Below, in pieces: positions 17,315 through 28,000 of a DNA stretch of 64,000 nucleotides. Position 1 is the stretch's first letter, and each line of letters opens with the position of its first letter. The stretch is taken from the NCBI RefSeq assembly GCF_019511525.1, contig NZ_JAEUAT010000007.1, positions 1-64,000 of the forward strand. Direction: 5' to 3'. Origin of the DNA: Rhizobium cauense (lineage in GTDB: Bacteria > Pseudomonadota > Alphaproteobacteria > Rhizobiales > Rhizobiaceae). The notes under the pieces were generated by a model. The model saw only the letters and a list, made by a program, of their open reading frames with translations. It ran no database searches and was not told the DNA's origin. The position numbers and the translations under genes were made by a program.

Positions 17315-18787
17315 TCAGAGCGGGCGAACCTGCGTCGCCAGCTCTTCCGCCGTTAGCCCCTTGCCCGCCCGCATGCCTGCCTCTCCGTGCATGTAGACGC
17401 CGGCAGCCGCCGCTTCGAAAGCGGGAACGCCTTGGGCCATCAACGCTCCGATGATCCCGGCCAGAACATCACCGGAGCCTGCGGTCGCGAGCCAAACCGG
17501 TGCGTTGGTGTTTATGCAGGCTCTGCCGTCGGGTGCGGCGATGACGGTATCCGCGCCTTTATAGACGATTGCTGCGTTTGCCCGCGCCGCTGCTGTGCAC
17601 GCCTTTTCAACCTTCCCCATGGTTGCATCGGCGGCGATATCGGGAAACAATCGGCCGAACTCGCCTTCGTGTGGCGTAAGCACGAGCCGAGGCTTTCCGG
17701 AAAACTGTGAAAACAGCTCGTCCGGAGCGTCTTTGAACGAGGAGAGTCCGTCGGCATCCAACACCAGATGTCGCGCGGACACGGCGGCGACGAACTGACG
17801 CGCCCTATCACCGACACCGAAACCAGGGCCGAGTACGAATGCCTGGAGGCGCTCGTCGCGCAGCCAATCCCGGAGTGCTGCCTCGTCGTTGACTGCATGC
17901 AGCATGATCGCCGTCAGATGTGCCGCATTCTCTTCGACCGCATCCTGTGGCGCAGCGATCGTCACGAGCCCTGCCCCGGCTTTCAGGCCCGCCATTGCCG
18001 ACATTCTCGCGGCGCCGGTCTTGCTCGCTTCGCCGGAGAAAACGACAAGATGACCACGCCTGTACTTGTGGGTTTCCAGTCCACTGGAAGGCAGCATGTC
18101 GCGCCAAACTGCCGGCCGGTTCTCGGCAATCGGCTGCTTCTTCCCGGCGCGGATGATGCGCCCGGGTATGCCGATATCGAAGACTTCCAACGTCCCGCAA
18201 AGTTCGCGCCCCGGTACCAGGAGATGCCCGGGTTTTCGCGTCATGAAAGTGACGGTTCGATCCGCCGCAAATGCCGCCCCTCGAACCAACCCGGTACTGC
18301 CGTCTACGCCGGATGGCAGATCGACGGCAATCACCGGCACTGGTGCCCCGTTGACCCGCTGAATCACGTCTCGAACAGCCGCCGGAACATCACGGGCAAG
18401 GCCAGCGCCGAAGAGGGCATCGACTACCACATCTCCAGTTCGCGGCTGATAGGATTCAAGTGGCCGTGCGGCGGTCGGAAAATTGCTCCTAGCTCGAGCG
18501 GCATCTCCCTTGAGCGCTGCTGCGTCTCCCATCTGGAAGATCTCTACCGTGATGCCACTGTCAGCCAGGTGGCGCGCCGCAACATAGCCGTCGCCGCCGT
18601 TGTTGCCAGGTCCGCAAAGAACAGCCGCGCGAAGCACGTCAGGAAAATCGCGCAACAACAAAGCGGCGACGGCGGCACCCGCTCGCTCCATAAGGGAGTA
18701 GCTGTCGATGCCGGATGCCGCTGCTGCGGCATCGACTGCTGTCATTTCCGCTGGCGTGAGGAGTAGCTCGGAGATTCCGTCTGTCAT
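17315..18787 (-). CDS. nnr: Bifunctional NAD(P)HX epimerase/dehydratase
   Basis: This 490-residue enzyme repairs hydrated NADH and NADPH. The N-terminal YjeF_N domain (about 1-210) carries CGPGNNGGDGYVAARHL and the epimerase function. The C-terminal carbohydrate-kinase-like domain (about 230-490) carries the ADP/ATP-dependent dehydratase motifs, including LTPHEGEFGRLFP and GSGDVLAGIIGALMAQG. ATG 18787 (MTDGISELLLTPAEM) is taken as the start because the 32 residues upstream are AT-rich and unlike the family. It is convergent with the DUF72 gene and divergent from glnB. Confidence 0.93.
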   Translation of the reverse strand: MTDGISELLLTPAEMTAVDAAAAASGIDSYSLMERAGAAVAALLLRDFPDVLRAAVLCGPGNNGGDGYVAARHLADSGITVEIFQMGDAAALKGDAARARSNFPTAARPLESYQPRTGDVVVDALFGAGLARDVPAAVRDVIQRVNGAPVPVIAVDLPSGVDGSTGLVRGAAFAADRTVTFMTRKPGHLLVPGRELCGTLEVFDIGIPGRIIRAGKKQPIAENRPAVWRDMLPSSGLETHKYRRGHLVVFSGEASKTGAARMSAMAGLKAGAGLVTIAAPQDAVEENAAHLTAIMLHAVNDEAALRDWLRDERLQAFVLGPGFGVGDRARQFVAAVSARHLVLDADGLSSFKDAPDELFSQFSGKPRLVLTPHEGEFGRLFPDIAADATMGKVEKACTAAARANAAIVYKGADTVIAAPDGRACINTNAPVWLATAGSGDVLAGIIGALMAQGVPAFEAAAAGVYMHGEAGMRAGKGLTAEELATQVRPL

Positions 18788-18861
18788 AGCGGCATTCAAA
18801 CAGAAATCGCCTAAATAACAACCGGTTCGTTCGTTGTTGGTGGGATTGAAAAATATGCAAA

Positions 18862-18878
18862 TGCACAAAATAAGTGCG
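18862..18878 (+). promoter_or_regulatory. Candidate NtrC binding site upstream of glnB
   Basis: The 17-bp segment TGCACAAAATAAGTGCG fits the dyad TGCAC-N7-GTGCA in nine of ten arm positions. It lies about 190 bases upstream of the sigma-54-type promoter, a usual distance for an NtrC enhancer site. Confidence 0.5.
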
Positions 18879-18953
18879 TACAATGTGTGTTGTCAGAGAC
18901 TGTTAGTAAGGTCGAATATTCCGGAAAATGACCGAAATTTGCGTTTGGCAGAT

Positions 18954-18966
18954 CGTTTTTCGAAAA
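18954..18966. repeat. CGTTTTTCGAAAA repeat, copy 1
   Basis: This 13-base string recurs exactly at 19027-19039, 73 bases further on. It contains the palindrome TTTTCGAAAA. Both copies lie between the candidate NtrC site and the sigma-54-type promoter. Confidence 0.55.
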
Positions 18967-19026
18967 TTTTCAGCCAAAAATCGTCGATAATTCCCCAGAA
19001 TGCTGCGTTTTATGCGCGATCAGTCT

Positions 19027-19039
19027 CGTTTTTCGAAAA
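19027..19039. repeat. CGTTTTTCGAAAA repeat, copy 2
   Basis: Exact second copy of 18954-18966, ending 14 bases before the sigma-54-type promoter. The 73-base spacing is about seven helical turns, so proteins bound to the two copies could lie on one face of the DNA. Confidence 0.55.
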
Positions 19040-19053
19040 ATCCGCTTTCCAAC

Positions 19054-19069
19054 TGGCACGATAACTGCA
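19054..19069 (+). promoter_or_regulatory. Sigma-54-type promoter of glnB-glnA
   Basis: TGGCACG-N4-CTGCA (19054-19069) matches the RpoN consensus TGGCACG-N4-TTGCW except for one base in the -12 element. It lies 60 bases before glnB, as expected for a nitrogen-controlled glnBA operon. Confidence 0.8.
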
Positions 19070-19075
19070 TCATGA

Positions 19076-19468
<393 letters not shown>

Positions 19469-19524
19469 TCTTATCGCCTTCCGGCGAGCCAAAGTATCGT
19501 CATCTCAAATAAAGGAACTATTTA

Positions 19525-20934
19525 ATGGCGACCGCAAGCGAAATTCTCAAGCAAATCAAGGAAAACGATGTCAAGTTCGTTGACCTGCGCTTCACTGACC
19601 CGAAGGGAAAGTTGCAGCACGTCACGATGGACGTCGTCTGTGTCGACGAGGACATGTTCGCTGATGGCGTCATGTTCGACGGCTCCTCGATCGCTGGCTG
19701 GAAGGCCATCAACGAATCCGACATGGTGCTGATGCCGGACCCGGAAACGGTTCACATGGATCCGTTCTTCGCCCAGTCCACCATGGTCATCCTTTGCGAT
19801 ATTCTCGACCCGGTTTCCGGTGAAGCCTACAACCGTGATCCGCGCGGCACTGCAAAGAAGGCTGAGGCTTATCTGAAGGCATCCGGTATCGGCGACACTG
19901 TCTTCGTTGGTCCAGAAGCAGAATTCTTCGTCTTCGACGACGTTCGCTACAAGGCCGACCCTTACAACACTGGCTTCAAGCTGGACTCCACGGAACTGCC
20001 GTCCAACGACGACACGGAATACGAGACCGGCAACCTCGGTCACCGTCCACGCGTCAAGGGCGGCTACTTCCCGGTTCCGCCGATCGATAGCTGCCAGGAC
20101 ATGCGTTCCGAAATGCTGACCGTTCTGTCGGAAATGGGCGTTGTCGTCGAGAAGCACCACCACGAAGTGGCAGCTGCCCAGCACGAGCTCGGCATCAAGT
20201 TCGACACGCTCGTTCGCAACGCCGACAAGATGCAGATCTACAAGTACGTCGTGCACCAGGTCGCCAATGCCTACGGCAAGACGGCGACCTTCATGCCGAA
20301 GCCGATCTTCGGCGACAACGGCTCGGGCATGCACGTCCACCTTTCGATCTGGAAGGGCGGCAAGCCAGGCTTCGCCGGCGACGAATACGCAGGTCTTTCT
20401 GAAACCTGCCTCTACTTCATCGGTGGCATCATCAAGCACGCCAAGGCGCTGAATGCTTTCACCAACCCGTCGACGAACTCCTACAAGCGTCTCGTTCCGG
20501 GCTATGAAGCACCGGTTCTGCTCGCCTATTCGGCGCGCAACCGATCGGCTTCGTGCCGTATTCCGTTCGGCAGCAACCCGAAGGCAAAGCGCGTCGAAGT
20601 CCGTTTCCCGGATCCGATGGCGAACCCCTACCTCGCCTTCGCAGCAATGCTGATGGCCGGTCTCGACGGCATCAAGAACAAGATCCATCCTGGCAAAGCC
20701 ATGGACAAGGATCTCTACGATCTGCCGCCGAAGGAACTGAAGAAGATCCCGACGGTCTGCGGTTCGCTGCGCGAAGCCCTCGAAAGCCTCGACAAGGACC
20801 GTAAGTTCCTGACCGCTGGCGGCGTCTTCGACGACGACCAGATCGACAGCTTCATCGAACTGAAGATGATCGAAGTCATGCGCTACGACATGACCCCGCA
20901 TCCGGTCGAATACGACATGTACTACTCTGCGTGA
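19525..20934 (+). CDS. glnA: Glutamine synthetase type I
   Basis: GlnA makes glutamine from glutamate, ammonia and ATP and is the main entry of nitrogen. The 469-residue protein has the beta-grasp N-terminal domain ([18 protein letters not shown]), the metal and substrate motifs [10 protein letters not shown] and [13 protein letters not shown], and the adenylylation site Tyr398 in [10 protein letters not shown]. The length and these motifs mark it as GSI-beta regulated by adenylylation. It probably shares a transcript with glnB and is followed by a strong terminator. Confidence 0.98.
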   Translation: MATASEILKQIKENDVKFVDLRFTDPKGKLQHVTMDVVCVDEDMFADGVMFDGSSIAGWKAINESDMVLMPDPETVHMDPFFAQSTMVILCDILDPVSGEAYNRDPRGTAKKAEAYLKASGIGDTVFVGPEAEFFVFDDVRYKADPYNTGFKLDSTELPSNDDTEYETGNLGHRPRVKGGYFPVPPIDSCQDMRSEMLTVLSEMGVVVEKHHHEVAAAQHELGIKFDTLVRNADKMQIYKYVVHQVANAYGKTATFMPKPIFGDNGSGMHVHLSIWKGGKPGFAGDEYAGLSETCLYFIGGIIKHAKALNAFTNPSTNSYKRLVPGYEAPVLLAYSARNRSASCRIPFGSNPKAKRVEVRFPDPMANPYLAFAAMLMAGLDGIKNKIHPGKAMDKDLYDLPPKELKKIPTVCGSLREALESLDKDRKFLTAGGVFDDDQIDSFIELKMIEVMRYDMTPHPVEYDMYYSA

Positions 20935-20942
20935 TAGAAATG

Positions 20943-20967
20943 AAAGCCCCGGTTCGCCGGGGCTTTT
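20943..20967 (+). terminator. glnA terminator
   Basis: AAAGCCCCGG-TTCG-CCGGGGCTTTT: a 10-bp stem with a stable UUCG tetraloop and a T run, 8 bases after the glnA stop codon. Confidence 0.93.
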
Positions 20968-21030
20968 CCTGCGATGTCACAGGTGTTTGATGGTTGATGT
21001 GACACTCATGTGACGAGATCTCGCACAAAT

Positions 21031-21060
21031 CTTGATTTGAGCGGGCCCAATCACCAAATC
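21031..21060 (+). promoter_or_regulatory. Possible heat-shock (RpoH-type) promoter of hspQ
   Basis: CTTGAT (21031-21036) is separated by 18 bases from CAAATC (21055-21060). The -35 part resembles the alphaproteobacterial RpoH element CTTGAA; the -10 part is a poor match. The position fits hspQ, whose start is at 21084. Confidence 0.3.
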
Positions 21061-21083
21061 AGGTGATGAAAGGAAGTCGTACC

Positions 21084-21413
21084 ATGAAAGAAAGAGTAGC
21101 TAAGTTCAGTATCGGTGAAGTGGTTCGGCACAAGGTATTTCCGTTTCGCGGCGTCATCTTCGATGTCGATCCGGAATTCGCGAACACGGAAGAATGGTGG
21201 AACTCCATTCCCGCCGAAGTGCGCCCCAGCAAGGATCAGCCCTTCTACCACCTGCTAGCCGAGAATGATGAAAACGAATACGTTGCCTACGTATCCGAGC
21301 AGAACCTGGTGAACGACGAGAGTGGCGTCCCGCTTCGCAACGAACAGGTCTATCAGATTTTCGATATGGCACCGACGGGGCAGTTCAAACCCAAGATGAG
21401 CTTCGCCCACTAA
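21084..21413 (+). CDS. hspQ: Heat shock protein HspQ
   Basis: The 109-residue protein matches HspQ (YccV), a small beta-rich protein that binds hemimethylated DNA and acts as a Lon specificity factor in enterics. Diagnostic segments are KFSIGEVVRHKVFPFRGVIFDVDP and QPFYHLLAENDENEYVAYVSEQNL. ATG 21084 is preferred because AAGGAAG lies 8 bases upstream and the family begins near here; GTG 21063 and ATG 21066 would add six to seven odd residues. It stands alone between glnA and a terminator pair. Confidence 0.9.
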   Translation: MKERVAKFSIGEVVRHKVFPFRGVIFDVDPEFANTEEWWNSIPAEVRPSKDQPFYHLLAENDENEYVAYVSEQNLVNDESGVPLRNEQVYQIFDMAPTGQFKPKMSFAH

Positions 21414-21431
21414 CGTCCACTGCCATAATTC

Positions 21432-21456
21432 AAAACCCCGCTTGCCGCGGGGTTTT
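21432..21456 (+). terminator. hspQ terminator
   Basis: AAAACCCCGC-TTGC-CGCGGGGTTTTT forms a 9-10-bp stem with a T run, 18 bases after the hspQ stop codon. Confidence 0.88.
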
Positions 21457-21477
21457 TCTTTGTCTGGATTGGGCAAC

Positions 21478-21502
21478 AAAAAACCCGGCGCGAGGCCGGG
21501 TT
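21478..21502 (-). terminator. ialB terminator
   Basis: AACCCGGC and GCCGGGTT pair around a 5-base loop; on the minus strand a TTTTTTG run follows. It serves the gene ending at 21528. Confidence 0.85.
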
Positions 21503-21527
21503 CTTCGAGAATTCCGATAGGCCCAGA

Positions 21528-22187
21528 TTACTGAGCCTTGGCAGCCTTCTGGGCTTCTTCGAGCTTCTTGCGCGCTTCGTCAGCCTTCTTCTGCATGCTG
21601 TCCTGCAGGCTCTTCTGGCTTTCGGCGAGCTTGGAGGCGGAAACCGCCTCGCCATCGAATGCGCCGGTGAAGCCTTCGAGCGAGATCTTGATCGGGTTAG
21701 GTGCACGACGGAAGTTGATCGAGGTCAGAACCAGATCGGTGCCCTTCTTCAGGCTGGCGACCATCGCATCGGTCAGCGGGATCTGGGCGACGCAACGGTC
21801 GGGCATGCACATCAGGTAGTCGATCTTCTGAGCCTTGCCGCCGTCGATTTGCATCGCAACACCTGGCGGGATCAGACGTGCCGGAGGCACCGAAACCTGG
21901 AGGCTCTTGTTGTTGATTTTGCCGGAGACGCTGATGAGGCCGACGCCGGTAACGAGCTGACCGCCACCTGCGAGAACGACGTTCTGGACGACGCAGACGT
22001 CATTGTCTTCCTGCTTGCTGCAGGTCTTGTACCAGCCGAGACGCGGAGCGCCAGCAGCCGTGGCGGGAGCGTCTGCGGAAGCCGCTGCATCCTGCGCGAA
22101 GGACGATACCGGAGCTGCTGCAGCACCGAGCATCACTGCCAGAACGGACAGGGCTGCCCGCGTTTTGTTTTCAGCCTTGAACATCAT
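21528..22187 (-). CDS. ialB: Invasion-associated locus B family protein
   Basis: The 219-residue protein has a signal peptide (LSVLAVMLGAAAAPVSSFAQ) and an IalB domain with four cysteines (WYKTCSK, NDVCVVQ, MCMPDRC), probably two disulfides in the periplasm. The C-terminus is a long Lys/Ala/Glu-rich helix. In Bartonella IalB is linked to erythrocyte invasion; in free-living rhizobia the role is unknown, so the name describes only the family. The gene starts with two consecutive ATG codons (22187 and 22184). Confidence 0.88.
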   Translation of the reverse strand: MMFKAENKTRAALSVLAVMLGAAAAPVSSFAQDAAASADAPATAAGAPRLGWYKTCSKQEDNDVCVVQNVVLAGGGQLVTGVGLISVSGKINNKSLQVSVPPARLIPPGVAMQIDGGKAQKIDYLMCMPDRCVAQIPLTDAMVASLKKGTDLVLTSINFRRAPNPIKISLEGFTGAFDGEAVSASKLAESQKSLQDSMQKKADEARKKLEEAQKAAKAQ

Positions 22188-22454
22188 AACGAATTCCGTC
22201 TCCTGAAATCCCCTAGGGACGACAACGTGCCATCCTCACCAACGGGGTTGTTCGCACTCCACCTCTTAAAACAATGAGGCAAATGCATGACCCCCCGACT
22301 TCGGGTTCCCCTGTTACATCGCGTCGGGCTAGATATCCAGTGTTTCTTTGCCCTTTTCAGGGTGATCCGAAAGAATTCGGCGCGGATGGTGAATTGCTGC
22401 GGTCGCGTGATAGTCTTGCGCCGAATCGTGCCGTTCCCGGAAAGGACCTCAACG

Positions 22455-24260
22455 ATGCTCCGGATCGTTTTTCCCGTCATTTTCACGCTTGTTGGCAGCG
22501 CAGCGCTGGCCGAGCCCGTGCATGGCATTGCGATGCACGGCGCACCTGCCCTGCCCGCCGATTTCAAGCACCTTCCCTACGTCAATCCCGATGTGAAGAA
22601 GGGCGGAAAGATCAGCTATGGCGTCGTCGGGACCTTCGACAACCTCAATCCCTTCATCCTGAAAAGCATGCGGACGACGGCGCGTGGCATGTGGGATCCC
22701 GAATACGGAAACCTTGTTTTCGAGACGCTGATGCTGCGTTCGCGTGACGAGCCTTTCACGCTCTATGGGCTGCTGGCCGAGTCGGTCGAATGGGATGAGG
22801 ACCGGACCTTCATCCAGTTCAATCTCAACCCGGCCGCAAAGTGGTCTGACGGTCAGCCGGTGACGCCCGATGACGTGATTTTCACACTCAATCTTCTCAA
22901 GGAGAAGGGCCGCGTTCCCTTCAGCACGCGATTGAATGCCGTCGAGAAGATGGAGAAGGTCGGCGATCACAGCGTTCGCTTCACTTTCAACGACAAGGCC
23001 GATCGCGAATTCCCGCTGATTCTGGCCGGCTCGACGCCGATCCTGCCGAAGCATGCGATCGATCCGGAGACATTCGATCGTTCGTCGCTTACGCCGCCGG
23101 TCGGTTCCGGCCCTTACAAGATCAAGTCGTTGAAGCCCGGCGAAAGCATCACCTTCGAGCGCAACCCCAACTACTGGGGCAAGGATATTCCGGCCAAGGT
23201 CGGCCTCGACAACTACGACCAGATATCGGTCCAGTATTTCCTGCAGGACACGACCCTCTTCGAGTCCTTCAAGAAGGGTGATATCGACATCTATCCCGAC
23301 GGTAGCCCCGGCCATTGGGCAAGCGCCTACAACTTCCCCGCGGTCACCTCAGGCAACGTTGTCAAGGATATGTTCGAACCGAAGCTGCCGAGCGGCATGT
23401 TCGGCTTCGTCTTCAACACGCGGCGGCCGGTCTTTGCCAACGCGAAGCTTCGCGAGGGACTGTCGCTGATCTTCGATTTCGAATGGGCGAACAAGAACCT
23501 CTTCTCGAACGCCTATATCCGCACCCAGAGCTTCTGGCAGAACTCCGATCTGTCGAGCTTCGGCGTGCCGGCTGACGAACGCGAACTGAAGCTTCTCGGC
23601 CCGATCAAGGATCGAATCGATCCCGCGATCCTGAACGGCACCTACAAGCTCCCGGTGACGGACGGGTCGGGCCGTGATCGCAATGTTCTGAAACAGGCAG
23701 CCGCGCTCCTGAAGGAAGCAGGTTACACGATCAAGAATGGCAAGATGAGCGACGCCAACGGACGTCCGCTCGCCTTCGAAATCATGACGCAGAACACCGA
23801 CCAGGAGAAGCTCGCGGTTTCCTATCAACGTTCGCTGCAACTGCTCGGCATTGCTGCCACAATCCGCACGGTGGACGATTCTCAGTATCAGAGCCGCACG
23901 AGCAGTTTCGATTATGATGTTATCGTGAAGTCCTACACCTCATCCCTGTCTCCCGGCATCGAACAGCTCGGACGTTGGTCTTCCGCTGCCAAGGAACGGG
24001 ATGGCACTGACAATTTCGCCGGCGTTGCCGACCCTGACGTTGATACGCTGATCCAGCATATCCTCACCGCCCGTTCGGCGGAGGACTTTACCGCTGCGGT
24101 GCGCTCGCACGATCGAATGCTGTTGTCTGGGCACTATGTCCTGCCGCTCTATCATGTTGATAAGCAATGGGTTGCGCGTAGCAAGCGCATCGGTCATCCG
24201 GACACCGCCCCGCTCTATGGCTATCAGTTGCCGGCGTGGTGGGATCAGAGCGTGCAATAG
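22455..24260 (+). CDS. Orphan family-5 extracellular solute-binding protein
   Basis: The 601-residue protein has a signal peptide (MLRIVFPVIFTLVGSAALAE) and the SBP_bac_5 fold of peptide/nickel-type ABC transporters. Motifs include GTFDNLNPFILKS, the WSDGQPVTPDDVIFTL segment and FERNPNYWGKD. Its size and the FKHLPYVNPDVKKGG start resemble YejA-like (microcin C/oligopeptide) binding proteins. No permease or ATPase gene lies nearby, so it must work with a transporter encoded elsewhere. ATG 22455 is chosen at the signal peptide; the 56 codons before it are non-coding in style. Confidence 0.88.
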   Translation: MLRIVFPVIFTLVGSAALAEPVHGIAMHGAPALPADFKHLPYVNPDVKKGGKISYGVVGTFDNLNPFILKSMRTTARGMWDPEYGNLVFETLMLRSRDEPFTLYGLLAESVEWDEDRTFIQFNLNPAAKWSDGQPVTPDDVIFTLNLLKEKGRVPFSTRLNAVEKMEKVGDHSVRFTFNDKADREFPLILAGSTPILPKHAIDPETFDRSSLTPPVGSGPYKIKSLKPGESITFERNPNYWGKDIPAKVGLDNYDQISVQYFLQDTTLFESFKKGDIDIYPDGSPGHWASAYNFPAVTSGNVVKDMFEPKLPSGMFGFVFNTRRPVFANAKLREGLSLIFDFEWANKNLFSNAYIRTQSFWQNSDLSSFGVPADERELKLLGPIKDRIDPAILNGTYKLPVTDGSGRDRNVLKQAAALLKEAGYTIKNGKMSDANGRPLAFEIMTQNTDQEKLAVSYQRSLQLLGIAATIRTVDDSQYQSRTSSFDYDVIVKSYTSSLSPGIEQLGRWSSAAKERDGTDNFAGVADPDVDTLIQHILTARSAEDFTAAVRSHDRMLLSGHYVLPLYHVDKQWVARSKRIGHPDTAPLYGYQLPAWWDQSVQ

Positions 24261-24351
24261 ACAGTTCCCTTTTCCTGCCTGGTTGAAGTCGCCCGCCACA
24301 GGGCCTAGATGGCGGGAAGGTTTCGATTTCAGGAAGAAAAAGGAAAAGCCC

Positions 24352-25023
24352 ATGGAACGCATTACCATCGACGTTGTCTCTGACGTCGTCTGCCCGTGGT
24401 GCTATCTCGGCAAGGCGAGGCTGGAGCTTGCGATTGCCGAGGTTCAGGATGAGGTTGGTGTGGACATCAACTGGCGCCCCTACCGCCTCAACCCCGATTA
24501 CCCGCCTGAGGGCGTCGACCAGAAGAAGGCGCTGGAGCAGAAGCTCGGCGGCGCCGAACGCGTCGCTCAGGGGCACAAGATGTTGAGTGAGCTTGGGCGT
24601 GAGGTCGGCATCAAGTTCGATTTTGACGCGATCAAGATCGGCCCGAATACGCTGGATGCGCATCGACTGATCCATTGGGCAATGGTTGAGGACCGCGACA
24701 AGGCGGACAAGGTCGTCAACGGCTTGTTCAAGGCGAACTTCGAGGAAGGCCGCAATGTCGGCGATCATGCCGTGCTGCTCGATGTTGCCGAGAAGGCAGG
24801 CCTCGACCGCGCGGTCACTGCGTCGCTGCTCGCCTCCGATGCCGATAAGGTCCTGGTGGTCGAAGAGATCGAGTCGGCACAGAAAATGGGCGTCAACGGC
24901 GTGCCGTTCTTCATCTTCGACCAGCAGTATGCTGTCAGTGGCGCTCAGACCCCAGACGTTCTGGCGGGCGCGCTTCGTGACATCGCCAAGGCGAAGGCGG
25001 AAGCGCGCACCGGTATGAACTGA
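24352..25023 (+). CDS. FrnE-like DsbA family oxidoreductase
   Basis: The 223-residue cytoplasmic protein has a thioredoxin fold with a helical insert. The active-site motif is C14-P-W-C17 near the N-terminus (SDVVCPWCYLGK) and the cis-proline loop is GVNGVPFFIF. It belongs to the FrnE/2-hydroxychromene-2-carboxylate isomerase-like branch of DsbA; members act as disulfide isomerases, and the CPWC pair supports a redox function. It has no signal peptide. It lies 91 bases after the solute-binding protein gene and converges on mfd. Confidence 0.88.
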   Translation: MERITIDVVSDVVCPWCYLGKARLELAIAEVQDEVGVDINWRPYRLNPDYPPEGVDQKKALEQKLGGAERVAQGHKMLSELGREVGIKFDFDAIKIGPNTLDAHRLIHWAMVEDRDKADKVVNGLFKANFEEGRNVGDHAVLLDVAEKAGLDRAVTASLLASDADKVLVVEEIESAQKMGVNGVPFFIFDQQYAVSGAQTPDVLAGALRDIAKAKAEARTGMN

Positions 25024-25027
25024 GCCG

Positions 25028-28000
25028 CTACGACTTCGCCATTTCAGCGAGCTGCGTCATGATAACGGCTGCACCCTGCAGCCGTTTTTCCGGCGTCGGC
25101 AGGTCGCGCGTAAGGAATACGCTCTGGTCCGGCCGGATCTTCGCCATCGTTCCCTGCTTGGCGATATAGCCAACCAGGTTTGCTGGATTCGGAAACTCCT
25201 TGTTGCGGAACTGGATGACAATTCCCTTGGGGCCAGCATCCAGTTTCTCCACGTTCGCCACGCGGCAGAGCGACTTCACGTAGACGATTTTCAGCAGGTG
25301 CTGGACTTCGATCGGCATCGGGCCGAAGCGGTCGATCATCTCGGCGCCGAAGGCGTCGATTTCCTTCAGCTCCGTGATCTCGCCGAGGCGGCGATAGAGC
25401 GCCATGCGCAGATGCAAATCAGGCACATAGCCATCCGGGATCATGACTGACGTGCCGACCGAGATCTGCGGCGACCAGCCGGTATCCTGGATCTCGTCCA
25501 CGCCCTTCACTTCGGCAACTGCCTCTTCGAGCATCTGCTGGTAGAGTTCGAAACCGACTTCCTTGATATGGCCGGACTGCTCTTCGCCGAGCAGGTTTCC
25601 GGCGCCACGGATGTCAAGATCGTGGCTGGCAAGCTGGAAGCCGGCGCCGAGCGTATCGAGCGACTGCAGCACCTTGAGGCGGCGCTCCGCCGTCGCCGTC
25701 AGCACCTTGTTTACCGGCAGCGTGAAGAGTGCAAAGGCGCGAACCTTCGAACGTCCGACGCGACCGCGCAACTGATAGAGCTGCGCCAGGCCGAACATGT
25801 CGGCGCGGTGCACGATCAGCGTGTTGGCCGTTGGTACGTCGAGGCCGGATTCCACGATCGTCGTCGACAGCAGCACGTCGTAACGGCCCTCGTAGAAGGC
25901 ATTCATGATGTCTTCGAGTTCGCCGGCCGGCATCTGGCCGTGCGCGACCGCGACCTTCAGCTCCGGCACATCCGACCTTAGGAAGGCATGCACATCTTCG
26001 AGGTCGGCGAGGCGCGGGCAGACATAGAAGCTCTGGCCGCCACGATAATGCTCGCGCATCAGCGTTTCGCGGATGACGAGCGAATCGAACGGCGAAATGA
26101 AGGTGCGAACCGCCATGCGGTCGACTGGCGGCGTTGTGATCAGCGACAGCTCGCGCACCCCGGTCATCGCAAGCTGCAGCGTGCGCGGGATGGGTGTCGC
26201 CGAGAGCGTCAGCACATGCACGTCGCTCTTCAACTCCTTCAGGCGTTCCTTGTGCTTGACGCCGAAATGCTGCTCTTCGTCGATAATCAGCAGACCCAGA
26301 TTGGCGAACTTGATCCCGGCGCCAAGAAGCGCATGCGTGCCGACGACGATATCCGTCTTGCCCTCTGCCACTTCCTTCTTCGTTAGCGCCAATTCCTTCG
26401 ATCCGACGAGGCGTGAGGCCTGCTGAACGCGAACCGGCAGGCCGCGGAAGCGTTCCGAGAAGGTCTTGAAGTGCTGGCGGGCGAGCAACGTGGTCGGCAC
26501 GACGACTGCAACCTGAATGCCGTTCATCGCCGCTACGAAAGCAGCGCGAAGCGCCACCTCAGTCTTGCCGAAGCCGACGTCACCGCAAACGAGGCGATCC
26601 ATCGGTCGACCGGCTCCAAGATCGGAGCGGACAGCCTCGATGGCGTTGTCCTGGTCTTCCGTTTCGTCATAGGGGAAGCGGGCGGCGAATTCGTCATAGA
26701 GCCCTTCGGGTGTCGTCAGCACAGGCGCATGGCGCGTCAGGCGTTCGGCGGCAATGCGGATCAGAGCGTCCGCCATGTCGAGCAGCCGCTTCTTGAGCTT
26801 GGCCTTGCGCATCTGCCATGCGCCGCCGCCGAGCTTGTCGAGCTGCGCTTCCGTCCCCTCACCGCCATAGCGCGATAGAAGGTCAATGTTTTCGACCGGC
26901 AGGAACAGCTTCGCCTCATCAGCGTACTGCAGCTCGAGGCAGGCATGCGGTGCGCCGGCCGCTTCGATAGTCCGCAGGCCCACAAACCGGCCGATGCCGT
27001 GCTGTGCGTGGACGACGACCGACCCCTCATCGAGGCCCGCAACTTCCGAGATGAAATCGGCAGCGCGCTTGCGTCGCTTCGAGCGCCGCACCATACGGTC
27101 GCCGAGAATGTCCTGTTCGCCGATGACGACGAGATTGCCGACTTCAAATCCGGTTTCGAGACTGAGTACACCGGCCGCCGCTTCGCCTTTGGCAAGGCTG
27201 TCGATTTCCTTCAGCGCACCGACCGGCTTAACCCGCTCGAGCCCGTGCTCGTTCAGCACCTGCAGCAGGCGCTCCAGCGAGCCTTCCGTCCAGGCTGTAA
27301 TCAGAACTTTTGCGCCTGACGAGCGCTTGTCGGCGATGTGCTTCACGACAGCGTCGAACACATTGATGCGTTCGGCGTTGCCGCCGCCCTCGGCGTTTGA
27401 TCGTGCCCAACGCTCGCCTTGCCGCGCGTCGAGATTGATCACACGTCGCGCTTCTCCCTCGTGCTCGTTAAAGGGCGAAATACGCATCACATTGAACGCA
27501 TCGAGCGTGCTGGCGAACGTCTTGCCGTCCAAGTACAGTTGGCCGGGCGTCACGGGCTTGTAGGGTGTCCCTTGCGCCATCTGGCCCTTGCCGGGCTGTC
27601 CGGAATTGAGGCGGGCATCATAGTAGTCGAAGACAAGCTTGGAACGCTCTTCGGCGGCCTGGCGCACCGTATGATCGGTGACCATCCGGAAGCCCTTCAG
27701 ATAGTCGAATACCGTTTCCAGTTTCTCGTAGAAAAGCGGCAGCCAATGCTCCATGCCGGGATAGCGCCGGCCCTCCGATATGGCGAGGTAAAGAGCATCG
27801 TCGCGCGTCGCCGCGCCGAAGGAAGAGAGGTAATTCTTGCGGAAACGGCTGATCGTATCGGGCGTCAGTGTGACCTCGCTCATCGGGTTGAGGTCGAGGG
27901 AGCGCACCTGCCCTGTGGTGCGCTGACTTGCCGGGTCGAAGCTTCGGATGCTTTCCAGCGTGTCGCCGAAGAAATCGAGGCGAACGGGCTCTTCGGAGCC

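Noticed and set aside
19522..20901. 459-codon minus-strand frame opposite glnA
   Set aside because: Antisense shadow of a highly biased gene; histidine- and valine-rich, as expected from reversed glnA codons.
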